Below, one piece after another: positions 9,401-18,073 of a DNA stretch of 42,472 nucleotides (position 1 is its first letter; every line of letters starts with the position of its first letter). The stretch is from positions 1 through 42,472 of the forward strand of contig JAJFGF010000063.1 of NCBI GenBank assembly GCA_021776245.1. Direction: 5' to 3'. This stretch comes from Hyphococcus sp. (GTDB lineage Bacteria > Pseudomonadota > Alphaproteobacteria > Caulobacterales > Parvularculaceae). The translations under genes were made by a program, and so were the position numbers. The notes beneath the pieces were generated by a model. That model ran no database searches, had not been told where the DNA came from, and was given only the letters and a program-made list of their open reading frames with translations.

Positions 9401-12178
9401 ATGGATCGAGTTCACATTCGCCGCATTTTGCTCGGATGCGCGTCCAGCATCGCATTCGCGCCACTTGCTTACGCTCAAACTCAAAATGATGATGATCAAA
9501 AAGATGAAATCGTTGTCACCGGTTTTCGCAGCTCAATCGAAAACTCCGTAGCAACCAAACGCGACGCGAAGTCCATCATTGAAGCGGTTTCCGCTGAAGA
9601 TATCGGCAAATTACCGGATATCTCGATCGCTGAATCGCTCGGGCGCCTTCCAGGTCTCGCGACACAGCGTGTGAACGGCCGCAGTCAAGTGCTTTCGATC
9701 CGGGGGCTTGGGCCCGACCTTTCGACGGCGCTTTTGAACGGTCGCGAGCAGGTGACCACGAGCGACAATCGTGGTGTTGAATTCGATCAATATCCGGCGG
9801 AATTGTTATCAGGCGCGGTTGTTTATAAGACGCCTTTTGCCGGTCTGATTGGTCAAGGGCTTGCGGGTACAGTCGACATGCAAACCATTCGCCCGCTTGA
9901 TCGGAGCGGCCGAATTGTTTCCTTCAGCGGCCGTTATGAATTTAACGAAGACGGTTCTTTAAATCCTGACGCATCGGGGCAAGGTTTCCGCGCCACCGGC
10001 ACTATCGTCGATCAATTCATGGACGACACTTTCGGCGTCGCCCTCGGCGTCGCTTATCAGTCTTCACCGACACAAACCGAGCAATTCAACGCCTGGGGCT
10101 ACGCTGACGATGGCGCCGGCAATGCGCTCCTTGGCGGTTCGAAACCGTTTGTCGCCTCCAATGACCTCGACCGCTTCGGAATCATCGGCACGCTACAATA
10201 TGCGCCGACAGACGAATTTGAATCGACCGTAGATATTTTTTATTCAGACTTTAGTGAAGATCAACCACTGCGCGGAATCGAGTTTCCGCTCGGCTTTGGC
10301 GCCTTCGGCGTGACAACCGACTCGATCAATTCGATCGACAATGGAATCGTAACGGGCGCCACGTTCGGCAACCAAAGAGGCGTTATTCGTAATGATTTCA
10401 ATGAGCGGCGCGCCGACCTTTTCTCAGCGGGTTGGAACGGCCATTATGACAGCGACACATGGGGTGTCGAAATGGACATCAGTTATTCAAAAGCAGACCG
10501 CAATGACCGATTGATCGAATCCTATGCTGGCACAGGTTTTGGTGAGGCCGGTGGCGCTGCGGACACGCTGACGATTACGCGCAATCCGAATGGAACGTTT
10601 AACTTCGCGCCGATGATTGATTACAGTAATCCCAGCAATTTCGTGTTGACTGACCCGCTGGGTTGGGGCGGCGGCAACGATGTCGTGCAGGCCGGCTTTA
10701 TCAACGCGCCGGACACGACAGACGAACTTTGGCATCTTCGCGCCAGTGTTGATCGCGACCTGCACAACAGTTTCATCAGCAATGTTGAAGTCGGTGTCGA
10801 CTATGGAATGCGCGAAAAGTCTCGCAACATTGATCAGCAGTTCCTAACCATCGGTGGCGGACCGCTTTTCATTTCTGATGGTGCGATTACCACGGCGCCG
10901 ATTCCGACATCTGCTCTGCTCGAGCCGACTGGAATTGGTTTCCTGGGCATTCCGCAGCAACCAACTTATGATCCGTTGGCTCTGTTAGACAGCGGGTTCT
11001 ATAATCCGTTGTCCGTGTCACTCTCATCCTTCTCTGTCGCCCAGGACTGGACGGTCAATGAGGATGTGTTGACCGGCTGGGTAAAAATTGATGTCGACGC
11101 CAATCTCGGGTCAATTCCGGTTACGGGCAATATCGGCCTGCAAGTTGTCTATACAGATCAGACAGCGATGGGCTTTCGTATTCCGACCAGTGGCGTCATT
11201 TCAGGCACGCTTGGTCAAACGGCGGAATCGGTAGAGGAAGGCGATAGCTATACGGATTTCCTGCCGAGCCTGAATCTGATTTTTGAGCTTTCGGAAAATA
11301 CGCAAGTGCGCGTTGGCGCGTCGCGAACGCTTGCGCGGGCGCGCATGGACCAATTGAACGCCAGTCTGTCGCTTGGTGTGGACCTCACCAATCTTACGAA
11401 CACCGATCCATTTAATTCGACGTTCAGTGCGAATGGCGGTAATCCGTTCTTGCGGCCATATATTTCTAATCAGGTAGATCTGTCGATTGAGCATTATTTC
11501 GGCGGCGCCGGATATATTTCGATCGCGGGCTTCTATAAAGATCTCGACGATTTTGTGAATCCCGCCGATGGATTCCTGTTTGATTTTGCTGATTTCGTAG
11601 CCGGCGAGCTCACGCCGGCGCAAGCAGCGCAATTGGGAACAAGCGTAGGGTTCATCAACGGTCCTACCAACAATGGGTTTGGCGCCATTAAAGGCGTTGA
11701 ATTGGGTTTATCGCTGCCGGGTGAAATCTTTGATGAAGCGCTGTCGCCATTTGGTTTGATCACAAGTACGTCGTTTACCGATAGCGAAGTGACGTTGTTT
11801 GCGGAAGTTGATCCGACTATTAGAGGGACGATTACCGTGCCGGGCCTGTCGAAATGGGTTGTTAATTCTACACTCTATTACGAGAGCGGCGGATTTGAAG
11901 CGCGCGTTAGCCATCGCTTCCGATCGAAGTTTCTAGCCGAGGTTACGGGTATCAGTGCGACACGGAATTTCAGGGATGCGCTTAGCGAATCCATTTTTGA
12001 TGCGCAGATTGGTTATGCATTCCAAAGCGGCGCATTGGAAGGATTGAGAATCACCGTTCAGGGGCTCAATCTGACTGATGAACCCTTTGTGACGACGGTT
12101 TTTGGCCAGCCGCTGCAAGTGATCGACCACCAAAGTTTTGGCCGCACCTATCTTATTGGCGCGTCTTTCACATTCTAA
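9401..12178 (+). CDS. TonB-dependent outer-membrane receptor for maltodextrins (MalA-like)
   Basis: Active outer-membrane importer of 925 residues, powered through TonB. A signal peptide ends near residue 25 (AYAQ). The TonB box is visible as DEIVVTGF at about 35-42, then a plug domain (about 50-165) with the usual DIGKLPDISIAESL and RGLGPDLSTALLNGR motifs. A 22-strand barrel follows and ends in aromatic Phe (SFTF). It resembles the carbohydrate receptors of Caulobacter and sphingomonads. The substrate is inferred from its position between GH13 genes. It is transcribed alone, with a strong terminator after it, and is divergent from the exported GH13 operon. Confidence 0.93.
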   Translation: MDRVHIRRILLGCASSIAFAPLAYAQTQNDDDQKDEIVVTGFRSSIENSVATKRDAKSIIEAVSAEDIGKLPDISIAESLGRLPGLATQRVNGRSQVLSIRGLGPDLSTALLNGREQVTTSDNRGVEFDQYPAELLSGAVVYKTPFAGLIGQGLAGTVDMQTIRPLDRSGRIVSFSGRYEFNEDGSLNPDASGQGFRATGTIVDQFMDDTFGVALGVAYQSSPTQTEQFNAWGYADDGAGNALLGGSKPFVASNDLDRFGIIGTLQYAPTDEFESTVDIFYSDFSEDQPLRGIEFPLGFGAFGVTTDSINSIDNGIVTGATFGNQRGVIRNDFNERRADLFSAGWNGHYDSDTWGVEMDISYSKADRNDRLIESYAGTGFGEAGGAADTLTITRNPNGTFNFAPMIDYSNPSNFVLTDPLGWGGGNDVVQAGFINAPDTTDELWHLRASVDRDLHNSFISNVEVGVDYGMREKSRNIDQQFLTIGGGPLFISDGAITTAPIPTSALLEPTGIGFLGIPQQPTYDPLALLDSGFYNPLSVSLSSFSVAQDWTVNEDVLTGWVKIDVDANLGSIPVTGNIGLQVVYTDQTAMGFRIPTSGVISGTLGQTAESVEEGDSYTDFLPSLNLIFELSENTQVRVGASRTLARARMDQLNASLSLGVDLTNLTNTDPFNSTFSANGGNPFLRPYISNQVDLSIEHYFGGAGYISIAGFYKDLDDFVNPADGFLFDFADFVAGELTPAQAAQLGTSVGFINGPTNNGFGAIKGVELGLSLPGEIFDEALSPFGLITSTSFTDSEVTLFAEVDPTIRGTITVPGLSKWVVNSTLYYESGGFEARVSHRFRSKFLAEVTGISATRNFRDALSESIFDAQIGYAFQSGALEGLRITVQGLNLTDEPFVTTVFGQPLQVIDHQSFGRTYLIGASFTF

Positions 12179-12204
12179 CACGCTCAATCCTCCCGAGCGC
12201 AATT

Positions 12205-12241
12205 GACCCCGCCCGTATCCTATTGCCGGCGGGGTCTTTTT
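12205..12241 (+). terminator. Intrinsic terminator after the TonB receptor
   Basis: A nine-base perfect stem, GACCCCGCC (12205-12213) with GGCGGGGTC (12228-12236), is followed by a T run. It separates the receptor from the halogenase gene starting at 12330, so the halogenase probably depends on read-through or its own promoter. Confidence 0.9.
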
Positions 12242-12329
12242 GTTTCAATTGATGCGACTATGACAGATATTGATGCGAGCCTAATGTCGCCGGTAGGCTA
12301 TCAGCATTGCAGCAACGGGATCTTTCAGC

Positions 12330-13859
12330 ATGACCACCAACGATCAAGCCGGGCGTGCGATAGCAACGGTGCTGATTGTCGGCGGCGGCACGGCCGGCTG
12401 GATGGCCGCCGCGGTCCTTTCCAAGGCGCTCGGCAAACAGGTTTCAATCAGGCTGATTGAATCAGATGAAATCGGAACAGTCGGCGTCGGCGAGGCGACA
12501 ATCCCGCAAATTCATCACATCAACAGGTTTCTCGGGTTTGATGAAAACGACTTCATTCGCAGCACGCAAGCCAGTTTCAAGCTCGGCATACAGTTCAACA
12601 ACTGGGCCAGGCTAGGGGACAGCTATCTTCACGCTTTTGGCGACATCGGCATGCCGCTTGGGCTTATTCCTTTTCATCATTTTTGGCTGCGCGCGCGCGC
12701 GTCGGGAGACCAAAGCAGCCTTTGGGACTATTCCATCAACACGCTGGCCGCCATGCAGAACCGTTTTGACCGCATTGAGCAAGTTGGGTCTTCCAGGCTC
12801 ACCGGCATAAGATACGCCTTTCACTTCGATGCCAGCCTCTATGCACAATATCTTCGCCGCTTCGCCGAAACGCGTGGTGTGAAAAGATCAGAAGGCAAGA
12901 TCGTCGATGTCGCGCTCGATGGCGAGACCGGTTTTATCAGAACGGTTCGGCTTCAAAGCGGAGAGGAGATTGGCGCAGATTATTTTATTGATTGTTCCGG
13001 CTTTCGCGGTCTGCTGATCGAGGGCGCCCTCAAAGCCGGTTATGAGGACTGGACGCGATGGCTGCCTTGCGATCGCGCGGTCGCGGTGCAGTCCGAGCAT
13101 GGCGGCGTTTTTCGTCCATATACACAAGCGACGGCCCAACAGGCCGGCTGGCAATGGCGCATTCCGCTGCAGCATCGCGTTGGCAACGGCCATGTCTATT
13201 GCAGTCAGTTTATGACCGACCAGCAAGCCAAAGACATCCTTTTACGGAATATTGAAGGAAAGGCGCTGGGCGAGCCGCGTTTCATTCGCTTCACGACGGG
13301 CATGCGCAAGCGCATGTGGGTCAAAAACTGCGTCGCGCTGGGCCTGGCCAGCGGCTTCATGGAACCCCTTGAATCGACATCGATCCACCTGATTCAGTCA
13401 GCGGTCAGCCGCATCGTTTCCATGTTTCCCGACATGCGTTTCGATCCAGTGCTCGTCGAAGAGTTCAATCGGCAATCGCGGTTCGAGCTTGAACGCGTTC
13501 GCGATTTTCTGATTTTGCACTATCACGCCAATGAGCGTAATGATTCCGATTTTTGGAAGGGCTGTCGCGATATGACCGTGCCGGATGCGCTGACAGCGAA
13601 GATGGCGTTGTTCCGCGCCAGTGGGCGAATTTACCGTGAACATGAAGAGCTCTTTACGGAAACCGGATGGCTTCAGATTTTGCTCGGCCAGCGAATTATG
13701 CCCGCTGGGCGCCATCCGGTTGCGGATGTGCTTCCCGAAGGCGACCTTTCCGGTTTCCTTCGCGACATCAAGTCGTTGATCACGCAGGCGTCGTCGTCAA
13801 TGCCCTTACATGAAGCGTTTATTAACAGCCATTGCAAGGCGCCGGCGACCGGTCATTGA
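12330..13859 (+). CDS. Flavin-dependent tryptophan-halogenase-like protein (first copy)
   Basis: FAD-dependent halogenase family protein of 509 residues. The N-terminal nucleotide-binding motif GGGTAG is at 18-23. The lysine that carries the hypohalous acid intermediate in PrnA/RebH aligns with Lys84 (SFKLGIQF). The family motif WxWxIP is WQWRIP at 274-279, and the catalytic-glutamate segment EPLEST has Glu348. All key positions look intact, so it may be active. Family members near TonB receptors in Caulobacter, Brevundimonas and Xanthomonas include enzymes that brominate indole-type substrates; the physiological substrate is unknown. No flavin reductase is encoded nearby. It converges on the second halogenase gene, their ends overlapping by seven bases. 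Confidence 0.88.
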   Translation: MTTNDQAGRAIATVLIVGGGTAGWMAAAVLSKALGKQVSIRLIESDEIGTVGVGEATIPQIHHINRFLGFDENDFIRSTQASFKLGIQFNNWARLGDSYLHAFGDIGMPLGLIPFHHFWLRARASGDQSSLWDYSINTLAAMQNRFDRIEQVGSSRLTGIRYAFHFDASLYAQYLRRFAETRGVKRSEGKIVDVALDGETGFIRTVRLQSGEEIGADYFIDCSGFRGLLIEGALKAGYEDWTRWLPCDRAVAVQSEHGGVFRPYTQATAQQAGWQWRIPLQHRVGNGHVYCSQFMTDQQAKDILLRNIEGKALGEPRFIRFTTGMRKRMWVKNCVALGLASGFMEPLESTSIHLIQSAVSRIVSMFPDMRFDPVLVEEFNRQSRFELERVRDFLILHYHANERNDSDFWKGCRDMTVPDALTAKMALFRASGRIYREHEELFTETGWLQILLGQRIMPAGRHPVADVLPEGDLSGFLRDIKSLITQASSSMPLHEAFINSHCKAPATGH

Positions 13860-15409
13860 TCCTGACCGGCGCTGTCTTGGCTCTCTGCGTGCATCTGCGC
13901 CAGCACCTCTTTGTGATCGCGGAAATTGAGTCCCGAACGCGCGACAAAGTCGTCGATAATATTCAGGTCAAAACGTTTAAGATCATCCGTCGGCGGTTTA
14001 ATTTTATCCTGGTCAGGATAATTTCCATATCCGCCGAGGAGGCAAATCCATGACGTCAATGAATAATATTTGCTGATGTCTTGTTCGGCGATTTCCTTTT
14101 TTAAGTCACCACGCGAAAACCAGCACTGCAAAAGCTGTTGTAGCGAATCTGACAGCTTGTTGTTTGCAACATTGTCGCGCCAATATTCTGTATCGTTTCG
14201 CAACGCTGCCCGATAATGGCAAACAATATAATCGCGAACGCCCTCAAAGCGGGCGCTTATCTCCGCGTTGAATTCGTCTTCCTTTTCATTCGTGAAATTG
14301 CCTTTCTCGAGCGCCGCCATGAATTGCTCGACGGTCGCCTGGACCAGATGAAGAGCGGTCGCTTCCAGCGGTTCGATGAAACCCTGGGATAAGCCGACGG
14401 CAAGACAGTTTTTATGCCAGTGTTTCTCTACGCGGCCAACTTTCATTTTGAGATGGCGAGCCGCCACATCGCTGTCGAGCATTCCCAAATGCGTTCGCAA
14501 TTCAGCTTCCGCTTCGTCTGCCGAGCAATAGCGGTCACTGTAGACATAGCCATTGCCGGTTCTATTGGTGAGCGGAATATTCCACACCCAGCCGTTTTTT
14601 AGCGCCGTTGAGACGGTTTGCGAATTGGTTCCGGCAGTGTCGGCGGACGTTGGCATCACGACCGCAGCGTTGTTGAACAGGTTTTCCGCAAATGAGACGA
14701 ATTTGACGCCCAAAGCCTGCTGTAGAATGAGCGAACGAAAGCCCGTGCTGTCGACGAAGATATCGGCGGCGATTGCGCGATCGTCATCGAGTTTTAAAGA
14801 GGCGACATTTCCGCTTTCGGTGAGCAGAACGTCAGTAACTTTTCCCTCAATATGAGAGACTCCAAGTGATATTGCATGCTCGCGCAAAAAAGCACTGACG
14901 AGATAAGCATCGAAATGATAGCCATAAGCCATTTCAAAGGGGAAATGATGTGCGGCCGTGGGAGCGAGGCTGTTGTTTGCAAGATATGCGGACAGGAAAA
15001 AACGATCCGGACTGGCGTCTAAATCAAATCCTTGTCGGCGGAAATGGCTGTTGAAATAAAACGCCGGCGATGTGTGGAGGTCGACAGGTGAGGGGAACGG
15101 ATGAAAATAATGTTCATATCCGGGCCGAGCGGACCAGCCGTAAAAACTGATGCCGTTCTTATAGGTCGCGCTGCATTTCGGCATCCAGTCGGATTCCGCA
15201 ACGCCCAGATATTCAAAGAACGCCTTTAATTGCGGGGTTGAGCCCTCGCCGACGCCGATAATGCCGATGTCGGGTGATTCCAGGACGGTGATGTCGACAT
15301 TGCGATCCGCCCAGCGTTTCGCCATCAGATTGGCGGCCATCCATCCGGCGGCGCCGCCGCCGAGAACGAGGATTCGAAATGGACCATTATCTGCTTTTTT
15401 TGAAGCCAT
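13853..15409 (-). CDS. Flavin-dependent tryptophan-halogenase-like protein (second copy)
   Basis: Second family member, 518 residues, clearly diverged from the first. FAD motif GGGAAG at 18-23, Lys84 in ATYKNGISF, WVWNIP at 274-279, and EPLEAT with Glu349 where the first copy has EPLEST. It is the last gene of a leftward operon after the lipoprotein GH13 gene, overlapping it by one base (TAATG), so it is translationally coupled to a sugar enzyme. Reaction and substrate are unknown; halogenation is inferred from family motifs. No signal peptide, so it acts in the cytoplasm. Confidence 0.88.
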   Translation of the reverse strand: MASKKADNGPFRILVLGGGAAGWMAANLMAKRWADRNVDITVLESPDIGIIGVGEGSTPQLKAFFEYLGVAESDWMPKCSATYKNGISFYGWSARPGYEHYFHPFPSPVDLHTSPAFYFNSHFRRQGFDLDASPDRFFLSAYLANNSLAPTAAHHFPFEMAYGYHFDAYLVSAFLREHAISLGVSHIEGKVTDVLLTESGNVASLKLDDDRAIAADIFVDSTGFRSLILQQALGVKFVSFAENLFNNAAVVMPTSADTAGTNSQTVSTALKNGWVWNIPLTNRTGNGYVYSDRYCSADEAEAELRTHLGMLDSDVAARHLKMKVGRVEKHWHKNCLAVGLSQGFIEPLEATALHLVQATVEQFMAALEKGNFTNEKEDEFNAEISARFEGVRDYIVCHYRAALRNDTEYWRDNVANNKLSDSLQQLLQCWFSRGDLKKEIAEQDISKYYSLTSWICLLGGYGNYPDQDKIKPPTDDLKRFDLNIIDDFVARSGLNFRDHKEVLAQMHAESQDSAGQDQ

Positions 15410-16836
15410 TAGTTCTTAAGATACACTCGGTAGCTCCAGGGTGCCAGGATCAACGTGCTATCTGCGTCAAAGGTTATATCACCGCCCGCAAAATAATCCG
15501 TATAGGCGCCATGGTGCAGTGATTGCGGGAAAGACACCATCTTTTCTTCCGCGCTGAAATTCATGAGCGCGAAAATACCGTCCTTTTCGCCAAAGCGCAC
15601 GAAACTCAGAACCTTTTGCGGCTCGGAATTGAGAACAGAAATCATGCGCGCGCCGCCGGCGCCGTTCCACAACGCCCGGGTCTCATGTTTTAGCGCAAAG
15701 AGCTGTTTGTACAAATCCCCGACAGGGTGCTCACGCCAGTCAATCAGGTCCTTTTCGAAAAACGCCAGCCGCTTCGGGTTGCCCGCTTCCTGGCCGTTAT
15801 AGACTAGCGGAACGCCTTCTCCGACAACGGACAGAACGATGGCCGCCTCAAGCGCATCGCCGAAAAGTTCGAATTGTGTTCCCTCCCAGGCGTTTTTGTC
15901 GTGATTGCTGATAAATGTCATGCGATAGGCATCCGCAGGCCAGGCGCTTTCATTCGCCGAGTAGTATCCAAAGAGGGCGCCCACATCCGCCCCGTTTGCA
16001 GCGATGTCGTGCATGGCGTTATGCCAGTCCCACGCGTAGGTTGCATCAAATGCGCGTGCGTGCAGGTCGCGTGTTTGCCACTCAGCCAACATGAAAACCG
16101 GCCTGATTTCATCAAGCTCACGGCGGACATTGTCCCAAAAATCAAGCGGAGCATATCCGGCGACGTCGCATCGATAGCCGTCAATGCCCGCCTCTGCGAC
16201 CCAGTATTTCATCGCCTCGGTCATATATTCGCGTAATTCCGGATTTGAATAATCAAGATCGATAATGTCAGACCAGTCCCACCATGGCGTTGGACGAAAG
16301 TCGCCCTTCCAGTCGCGTTCATACCAATCGGCATGATCCGTTACGAGACTATTGTCCCAGGCGGTATGATTGGCGACCCAATCAAGAATGACATACATGC
16401 CAAGAGTGTGAGCTGCGTCGACAAAGGATTTTAAATCCTCGAACGCGCCAAATTCCGGATTGACGCCAAAATAATCTTTGACGGCGTAGGGGCTGCCGAG
16501 CGAGCCTTTACGGTTTTTTTCCCCGATGGGGTGGATCGGCATCAGCCACAAGATGTCTGCGCCCAGTTCTTTTATCCGCGGCAGTTCTTTCTGGGCCGCA
16601 GCGAATGTGCCCTCTTTCGTAAAATGACGGGTATTAATCTGGTAAATAACCGCATTGCGTGACCATTCGGGATGATCGATTTTAATATAAGGGTTCGGGG
16701 CATAGAGGCTGGCTTTGTCGGAGGGGCCCGTTTGGGCGCCGTCTTGGGCCCGCGCGCCGTTTGGCTTTCTTGCTTCGATGCCGTCGCAAGCGGCGATGGC
16801 AACGAGTGCGGACGCAATGGCGAGATATTTAGACAT
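15409..16836 (-). CDS. GH13 alpha-amylase family lipoprotein
   Basis: Membrane-anchored alpha-glucan hydrolase of 475 residues. The signal ends in a lipobox (VAIAAC, lipidated Cys17). The residue after Cys17 is Asp, which in enterobacteria marks inner-membrane retention, but that rule is not reliable here. Catalytic residues are Asp224 (IDGYRCD), Glu252 (MLAEWQ) and Asp313 (ISNHDKNAW). It is shorter than the other GH13 enzymes here and has no carbohydrate-binding domain. AGAGGA seven bases upstream supports the start. It lies between the 2OG-oxygenase-like gene and a halogenase in one operon. Likely role is trimming maltodextrins in the periplasm or at the surface. Confidence 0.92.
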   Translation of the reverse strand: MSKYLAIASALVAIAACDGIEARKPNGARAQDGAQTGPSDKASLYAPNPYIKIDHPEWSRNAVIYQINTRHFTKEGTFAAAQKELPRIKELGADILWLMPIHPIGEKNRKGSLGSPYAVKDYFGVNPEFGAFEDLKSFVDAAHTLGMYVILDWVANHTAWDNSLVTDHADWYERDWKGDFRPTPWWDWSDIIDLDYSNPELREYMTEAMKYWVAEAGIDGYRCDVAGYAPLDFWDNVRRELDEIRPVFMLAEWQTRDLHARAFDATYAWDWHNAMHDIAANGADVGALFGYYSANESAWPADAYRMTFISNHDKNAWEGTQFELFGDALEAAIVLSVVGEGVPLVYNGQEAGNPKRLAFFEKDLIDWREHPVGDLYKQLFALKHETRALWNGAGGARMISVLNSEPQKVLSFVRFGEKDGIFALMNFSAEEKMVSFPQSLHHGAYTDYFAGGDITFDADSTLILAPWSYRVYLKN

Positions 16837-16933
16837 GCGGATGTCCTCTGGGATCAGACTTTTTGTAGGGGTTGCGAAATAATCCGATAAAAAATCTATG
16901 CTGGGATTGGGTGCGGCTACGATACGGCCGCGC

Positions 16934-17638
16934 TTAGTTGACGGACGGTTCGGGTCTCAAAAAGCAATTGACCGTGAGACGCCCTCGCCGCGGGTCGTCG
17001 GGCAGGGGGGAAGTGTTGTCGATCGCGCTGCAATGCAGAATAAAGCCCCGGTATATCAGCATGCGGTTGAAAGCAGCGTCGACGGCGCCGATGCGTTCGA
17101 AGAAGGGCGCGCCGTCCTCTATATATCGTGGTGGCGGCAGGCCGCGTTCACGCACTTCGGTCTCAAGGGTTTGCTTGAATTTATTGAACCGTTCAGCGTT
17201 CACTGTTTCATAGCCGGTGCTGCAATGGCGATAAAAGGCGGTGCCGCCTTGCTCGTGTTTGCTCAGATAATAAAGGATCGCAATGCGCTTTTCCTCAACC
17301 CCGTCATAATGAGGAAATCGCTGGATCGGCAACAACGCTTCCGGAGGAGTTGTTACCATCGAATAAAAACATTCACTGCTCCAGCGTTCACCGATGATAT
17401 CGAAATGTTGTTCGAGAATATCTTCTGTTGAAGCTATCAGCGTTTGCGTGAATTCTTCGTCAACATATGCCCGCCGACCTGGAAAGTATGCGCCAATGTA
17501 TGAGAACGTTTTCGCGCAGGCGTCTTCAACAAAAGCTTCGGGGTGCGAGAGTGCATTGTCGATGACCACGACCGGCTGGCGCTGGTTTCCGAAATGCTCG
17601 ACATGCAGTGTCGATTGCGGAGACAGACTGATCTTCAT
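16934..17638 (-). CDS. DUF6445-type protein with 2OG-Fe(II) oxygenase features
   Basis: Protein of 234 residues from ATG 17638. It shows the pattern of a 2-oxoglutarate/iron dioxygenase: HxD as His110-Tyr-Asp112 (FPHYDG), a distal His202 (ILHCSA), and Arg220 (GRLTVN) placed to bind 2-oxoglutarate, with RIAILYYL and GGTAFYRH between as barrel strands. It matches the DUF6445 family as I remember it, often found beside TonB receptors and tryptophan-halogenase genes. An upstream ATG at 17776 would add 46 residues of poor quality; the family normally begins at the MKISLSPQ methionine. It is the first gene of the operon with the lipoprotein amylase and second halogenase. Substrate unknown. Confidence 0.75.
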   Translation of the reverse strand: MKISLSPQSTLHVEHFGNQRQPVVVIDNALSHPEAFVEDACAKTFSYIGAYFPGRRAYVDEEFTQTLIASTEDILEQHFDIIGERWSSECFYSMVTTPPEALLPIQRFPHYDGVEEKRIAILYYLSKHEQGGTAFYRHCSTGYETVNAERFNKFKQTLETEVRERGLPPPRYIEDGAPFFERIGAVDAAFNRMLIYRGFILHCSAIDNTSPLPDDPRRGRLTVNCFLRPEPSVN

Positions 17639-17797
17639 TTCGCACCTGACAATTTCTTCACGCGCCGCTTCGATCCTTTTAGGCGCAGCGCCATTTTGGT
17701 TGGTCCGAGGAAGAGGGGCAATGGTGACATCCTTCGTCGATGCGCGTGGGTAATGGGTGAAGTGGAGGGGCCTCATTGCCTGGACGATCTATTTGGC

Positions 17798-17811
17798 TGT
17801 AAGTTTTTGCA
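17798..17811. promoter_or_regulatory. Putative operator TGTAA-GTTT-TTGCA upstream of the DUF6445 operon
   Basis: Fits the pattern TGYAA-N4-TTRCA exactly in both halves, with a different spacer from the A-rich copies. It lies between the DUF6445 gene and the divergent GH97 gene, nearer the former. Confidence 0.5.
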
Positions 17812-17947
17812 TTATTTTCCGTTGATGACGCCCAAAAGAACAAGGCGTGAAAACCCACTATATATCAAAAAATCCCATTATAATAGAGGATTACGAGTAT
17901 GTGCGTTGTGCGGCGCAGCATGACGGATCAGTCTTGATCATAATTAT

Positions 17948-17961
17948 TGCATAAAATTACA
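17948..17961. promoter_or_regulatory. Putative operator TGCAT-AAAA-TTACA upstream of GH97
   Basis: The extended form TTGCATAAAATTACAT matches the 2775 copy with two changes and the 9167 copy with one. It lies 113 bases before the GH97 start, so the GH97-symporter-zwf unit is probably in the same regulon. Confidence 0.6.
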
Positions 17962-18073
17962 TAGGTCTGTAAGATTCGATGCTCGTGCCAGCGGCTGTTT
18001 GGCGTGGACTTGATGCGCCATGTTGGTGATCTGTCAGTCTTTGATGAAGCAATTATCGGGGAGTGAGAATATA

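Larger units (their letters stand above)
17639..18073. promoter_or_regulatory. Divergent regulatory region with two operators
   Basis: This 435-bp stretch separates the leftward DUF6445-GH13-halogenase operon from the rightward GH97-SSS-zwf unit. It is AT-rich around 17850-17880 (TATAAT can be read on either strand at 17874-17881) and holds two palindromes of the locus type at 17798 and 17948. A ribosome site GGGGAG precedes the GH97 start. The part at 17639-17776 may instead be coding if the DUF6445 protein starts at the upstream ATG. Confidence 0.5.
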
